The notes under the pieces: model-generated | What the model was told of the DNA's origin: nothing | Database searches by the model: none | Seen by the model: only the letters and a program-made list of their open reading frames with translations | Program-made: the position numbers and the translations under genes | Source: Saturnia japonica | Taxonomy: Eukaryota; Arthropoda; Insecta; Lepidoptera; Saturniidae | Direction: 5' to 3' | Assembly (NCBI GenBank): GCA_033032175.1 | Contig: CM065304.1 | Coordinates: forward strand, 12,648,001-12,712,000 | DNA: 64,000 bases | Shown: positions 60,830 to 64,000 of the stretch, one piece after another | Numbering within the stretch: the stretch's first letter is position 1 | Layout: each line of letters opens with the position of its first letter

Positions 60830-61945
60830 CGATAAGAATCGATATTCATATAAGACCGTATGGAAATTTTATGAGGAGTGAAATTAATACAAGCGTTAAC
60901 TCAAAAGCGTTATGTTTTTTTCTGCGCAACGTACCTAGAGCATCTTTCACTTTGAAATCATGTATGTTTATACTTGTATAGAGAATCGTTCTTAAGGATT
61001 AAACTCCAGTCGTGCGTGGACCTGAAAATGAAATATCAACTAAACAATTTCAGAATACGCCTAATCTTAAACCGTAGATCATAATTACATGACAAGAAAA
61101 AAGGCAAATTATTTTTTTTGTAATTTATTAACAACATTCGAATTAAAAAAAACATTTAACGATCTTTTCATTTTTTTTATTGAGTGGATTTTTGGTGACA
61201 ATTCTTAAAACCTGCTAATTTAACATATTTTTATGTAACACGTAAAATAAAATAATAATACAAATGGATCGTTTATTCGATTCAATATGCGGAGTTACAT
61301 ACACGGTAACAGCCCAAGCAGTTTCGGCTAGAGTCGCTAGACGGCTACTTTGTTAGTATTGCGCTAGCTGAGCTAGCATTTTGAGTATAGTGTCTTCTAT
61401 AATAGTTTATCAGAAAACTATACCTAATGGCACTACAGGTCAACATCGTTAGTCAGTGGGAAAAAACTTCGGTAATATTTCAATAACTATTTGATTAATT
61501 TGAAATAATTAATCTGAAATTTTAGAAGTTTCTATAAACTACACCGTTCTACGCTATTTGCTTTTCATAGTAATTATATATATTTACCAAAAGAATTTTT
61601 CATCTGATTTGTAATCTGTTTTATATCAATAATCATATCTGTTACTAAATTTATAAATCTATTCATAATTTCATACTAACTAACATGATATATGATACCT
61701 CCTTACGGGTTAATTTCCCATACAATTTCGATAGATATTAGGAGATTTTTTAATATTTGGAAAACCTTTTAAATTACACAAAAAAAATTGCTTTTCCGAT
61801 TTAAAAAAAATGAAATCACACTAATGTTCTTATCGAACTTAATAAATATTATGAAAGTAGTGTACGTACTTATCCGTCAATAGATTACTTTAAGATATTA
61901 TCTGTACTATGAACTAAGAGATGTCGATTAAATACCCGTTTTATA
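60830..61945. other. No gene seen
   Basis: AT-rich. A short motif-rich patch at 61325-61380 (GAGTCGCTAGACGGCTACTT, GCGCTAGCTGAGCTAGCATT) has small palindromes and no other signal. Confidence 0.4.
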
Positions 61946-61950
61946 CAGAA

Positions 61951-62463
61951 CTAGCTGTGCCCGTGGCTTTGCTCACGTGGACTACAGAATGCCCGCGCGA
62001 ATCTTGCTCCCCCGCTCCCGGCTATTTTAAAGACAAAAATGTTTATTGTGGGTGTTCCTTAGAAGATAGATGTATACTCGCCCGGACTTTTTATAGGTAT
62101 TTTTAATGCCTATGATTATGTAGTACATTAATTTGCTATATCTCTTATGGTTTACTCAGCATATGCCATTTCAGCGCCCGAATTGATTCACCATGACCAG
62201 ATTTTTTTAATTGGGCAAACCGTAAATCATTTTCTAAAATAAAAGTAGCCTAAGGTACTTCCAATATCATCAGCTATGTATCAGTGAAAGTACCGTCAAA
62301 ATCGCTCCAACCGTTTCGGAGATTACCCGGAACAAACAGACAGACAAAAATTTAAATAATGGACTTTTAGTTATAGGTGTCGTGTATACTTTTATATGCA
62401 TTTAGTAAAAAACTGTTATTTTGACATTATAAACAGACACTTCAATTTTATTTATTGTATAGA
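61951..62463 (+). repeat. Repeat family A, fullest copy
   Basis: The head is CTAGCTGTGCCCGTGGCTTT and CACGTGGACTACAGAATGCC. The middle is AAAATCGCTCCAACCGTTTC and AACAAACAGACAGACAAAAA. The tail is TTTTATATGCATTTAGTAAA, CACTTCAATTTTATTTATTG, TATAGAT. It best defines the two ends of the family. Confidence 0.75.
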
Positions 62464-63014
62464 TAGATAATTGAAATACAGTTTTCTGTATGATAAAATA
62501 CATATTAGTCGACATTCGTACGAATTTAAGATCTGTATTACAGTGAAAATTACCTAGCATTATATTTCTACAAGGTTAAGTGTAAGAGAGAAAAAAATAC
62601 AGAAGAACGCAGTTGTTAGTAGATTAGAACGAGTAACCTGTCTCGCTTGTATATCAGCGTGATTATTAATAAACGACTATACGTTTATAGTTCTTAATAT
62701 TGTTTTATGCACTACTAGGTATAAATATTATATTAAATCATAAGAAGTTGTAGCCGGTAGTGGGTAATACCGACCTTCAATTAAGTATTTACCAATAGCA
62801 AAGCGATAGCACAAATAGCTAACATAATCTGAATTTGCAATTTTTAAGCCGACATTTTACCGTTTCTACTATCATGCTACGTGCAAGACTGTAGTCCTTA
62901 GGAGCTTCTTTAGACTATGTTGCAGGGCTGTCTTAACATACAAGCAGTATTTAACATTCTTTTATACAATATGAAAAGTAGCAAAATGCGTGTCGTTCAC
63001 CTGATATTAAGACC

Positions 63015-63625
63015 CATTACGCACTGTCGACTAGTTGCCGGCGACTAACTGTGACTTTCTACAGTTTGAGTAGATGTTGATATTTATGCACGTAGTTACT
63101 CGTCGCCCAAGTTACTCAGTGACTCGCCGCGCATTGGCGAAACACACTTCGACTAGCCATAGCCAGTCACCGCGACGAATAGAGGAGATATTTATGCAGG
63201 CACGGCGCGCGTGGCTGCTTCGACCGTCGATGGATCTCAATCTCTTGTCACCATAGTATTAGGATTGAACTGTTCTTACCAATAAGAACAGTACAGTCAA
63301 CTTGCCGAGTTACTATAATAAAAAAGAAGGTTTTATATGAGTGCGTTCTGCGTTCGTACGAAGAACAACTTTTAAGGCGACTGGACGTTGAACAGAAAAA
63401 AACATGTTTTATAAAATATATGAATCATGTCTTTTATCATTAAAAGAAGCCCTGTTTTTTCATTAAAAGATGCACTCCAAACTTTTTTCTTTTTAAAATT
63501 AGCAACGCTAATATTACGATTTCCTTACACGCCTTTTTTGCGTGAATGTACAAGAAATATTACTTAAATTTAGTGTCTCGCCTTGGACTCTCAGTCATCT
63601 AGCGAGTAGTCGACAGTGCGTAATG
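63015..63625. mobile_element. Non-autonomous DNA element with inverted ends, 611 bp
   Basis: CATTACGCACTGTCGACTAG at the left is matched by TAGTCGACAGTGCGTAATG at the right. The interior has a GC-rich, CGAC/GTCG-rich first third (63060-63250) and an AT-rich remainder. I could not find a matching target duplication. The open plus-strand frame at 63074-63256 lies within it and looks accidental. Confidence 0.6.
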
Positions 63626-64000
63626 TCTCTAAGTGTTTACTGCAATATGTAGACTAATTATGTATTTATTACAAACCTCACACCAGACCGCATTCCTGAA
63701 ACCAATCAATATTAAGGTGATACTCCTGAGAACTGAGTTGAAACAATGTATGTTAGCACATATTACCAACCGAAACACAGCAACACTGTTGCTTTGCAGC
63801 AGAAATAGGTTGGTCGCAGTCCTGCAGTCGAATCGCTCTTTAATTTGACTCCATTTCAAAGCTTCGGCTAAACTAGATAATTTAAAACTTTGACGTGATA
63901 TATCTAATAGCGTGTTTGGATGGGAGTAAAAGTTTTCTACTACACACACTGACTATTATACGTATGTGTTAGTGAATCAGCGTAGTTTCGTATGCTAACC
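63626..64000 (-). repeat. Probable LINE 3' end fragment
   Basis: On the minus strand CTGCTGCAAAGCAACAGTGT and TGCTGTGTTTCGGTTGGTAA look like a familiar lepidopteran repeat end. A 106-codon frame spans it but starts with GTG and resembles no protein I know. Confidence 0.35.

Noticed and set aside
63629..63949. 106-codon minus-strand frame at the window end
   Set aside because: It starts at GTG and overlaps what looks like a repeat end, and no family was recognised.

Overview
This is eukaryotic, AT-rich, intron-dominated DNA. It most resembles an insect genome and probably a lepidopteran one. The reasons are exon signals with ordinary GT...AG borders, many copies of short interspersed families built around CCGCGGCTTCGCTCGCGTGG-like heads, tRNA-derived SINEs, mariner transposons with TA target duplications, and RTE-type LINEs. 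The order-level assignment is inference from pattern familiarity, not from a search.

One protein-coding gene is well supported. It is a plus-strand orthologue of NOS1AP/CAPON (carboxyl-terminal PDZ ligand of neuronal nitric oxide synthase). Six coding exons lie at 10272-10949, 29785-29941, 37168-37328, 48942-49181, 51211-51345 and 53951-54790. Their phases match at every junction (0, 1, 0, 0, 0), giving a predicted 736-residue protein. Exon 2 begins with the last helix of the NOS1AP PTB domain (SQAMRIVRTVGQAFEVCHK). Exons 4 and 5 encode the conserved glutamine-rich coiled coil. The first exon is not PTB sequence, so the model in this window is an isoform started from an internal promoter that lacks nearly all of the PTB fold. 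Exons for a full PTB, if present, must lie upstream of the window. The predicted C terminus lacks a recognisable PDZ ligand.

Layout: 1-10 kb is non-coding (intergenic, or an intron of a longer isoform) with scattered repeats. From 10.1 to 10.95 kb lie the putative promoter, an overlapping uORF and exon 1. From 10.95 to 29.8 kb is a large first intron full of repeats, including a 5'-inverted LINE fragment. From 29.8 to 54.8 kb are the remaining exons, with introns carrying a nested Tc1/mariner element (34.3-35.5 kb), an APE-type LINE fragment (38.2-39.7 kb), a minisatellite (40.0-40.3 kb), a double foldback element (48.07-48.37 kb) and a degenerate RTE LINE (51.8-53.7 kb). From 54.8 to 64 kb are the 3' UTR, a 1-kb foldback element, two abutting mariners (57.1-59.5 kb) and further repeats.

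No prokaryotic-style operons, CRISPR arrays, rRNA genes or recognisable viral genes were seen. The gene part is conventional. The unusual material is the PTB-less isoform and several well-preserved transposition footprints.
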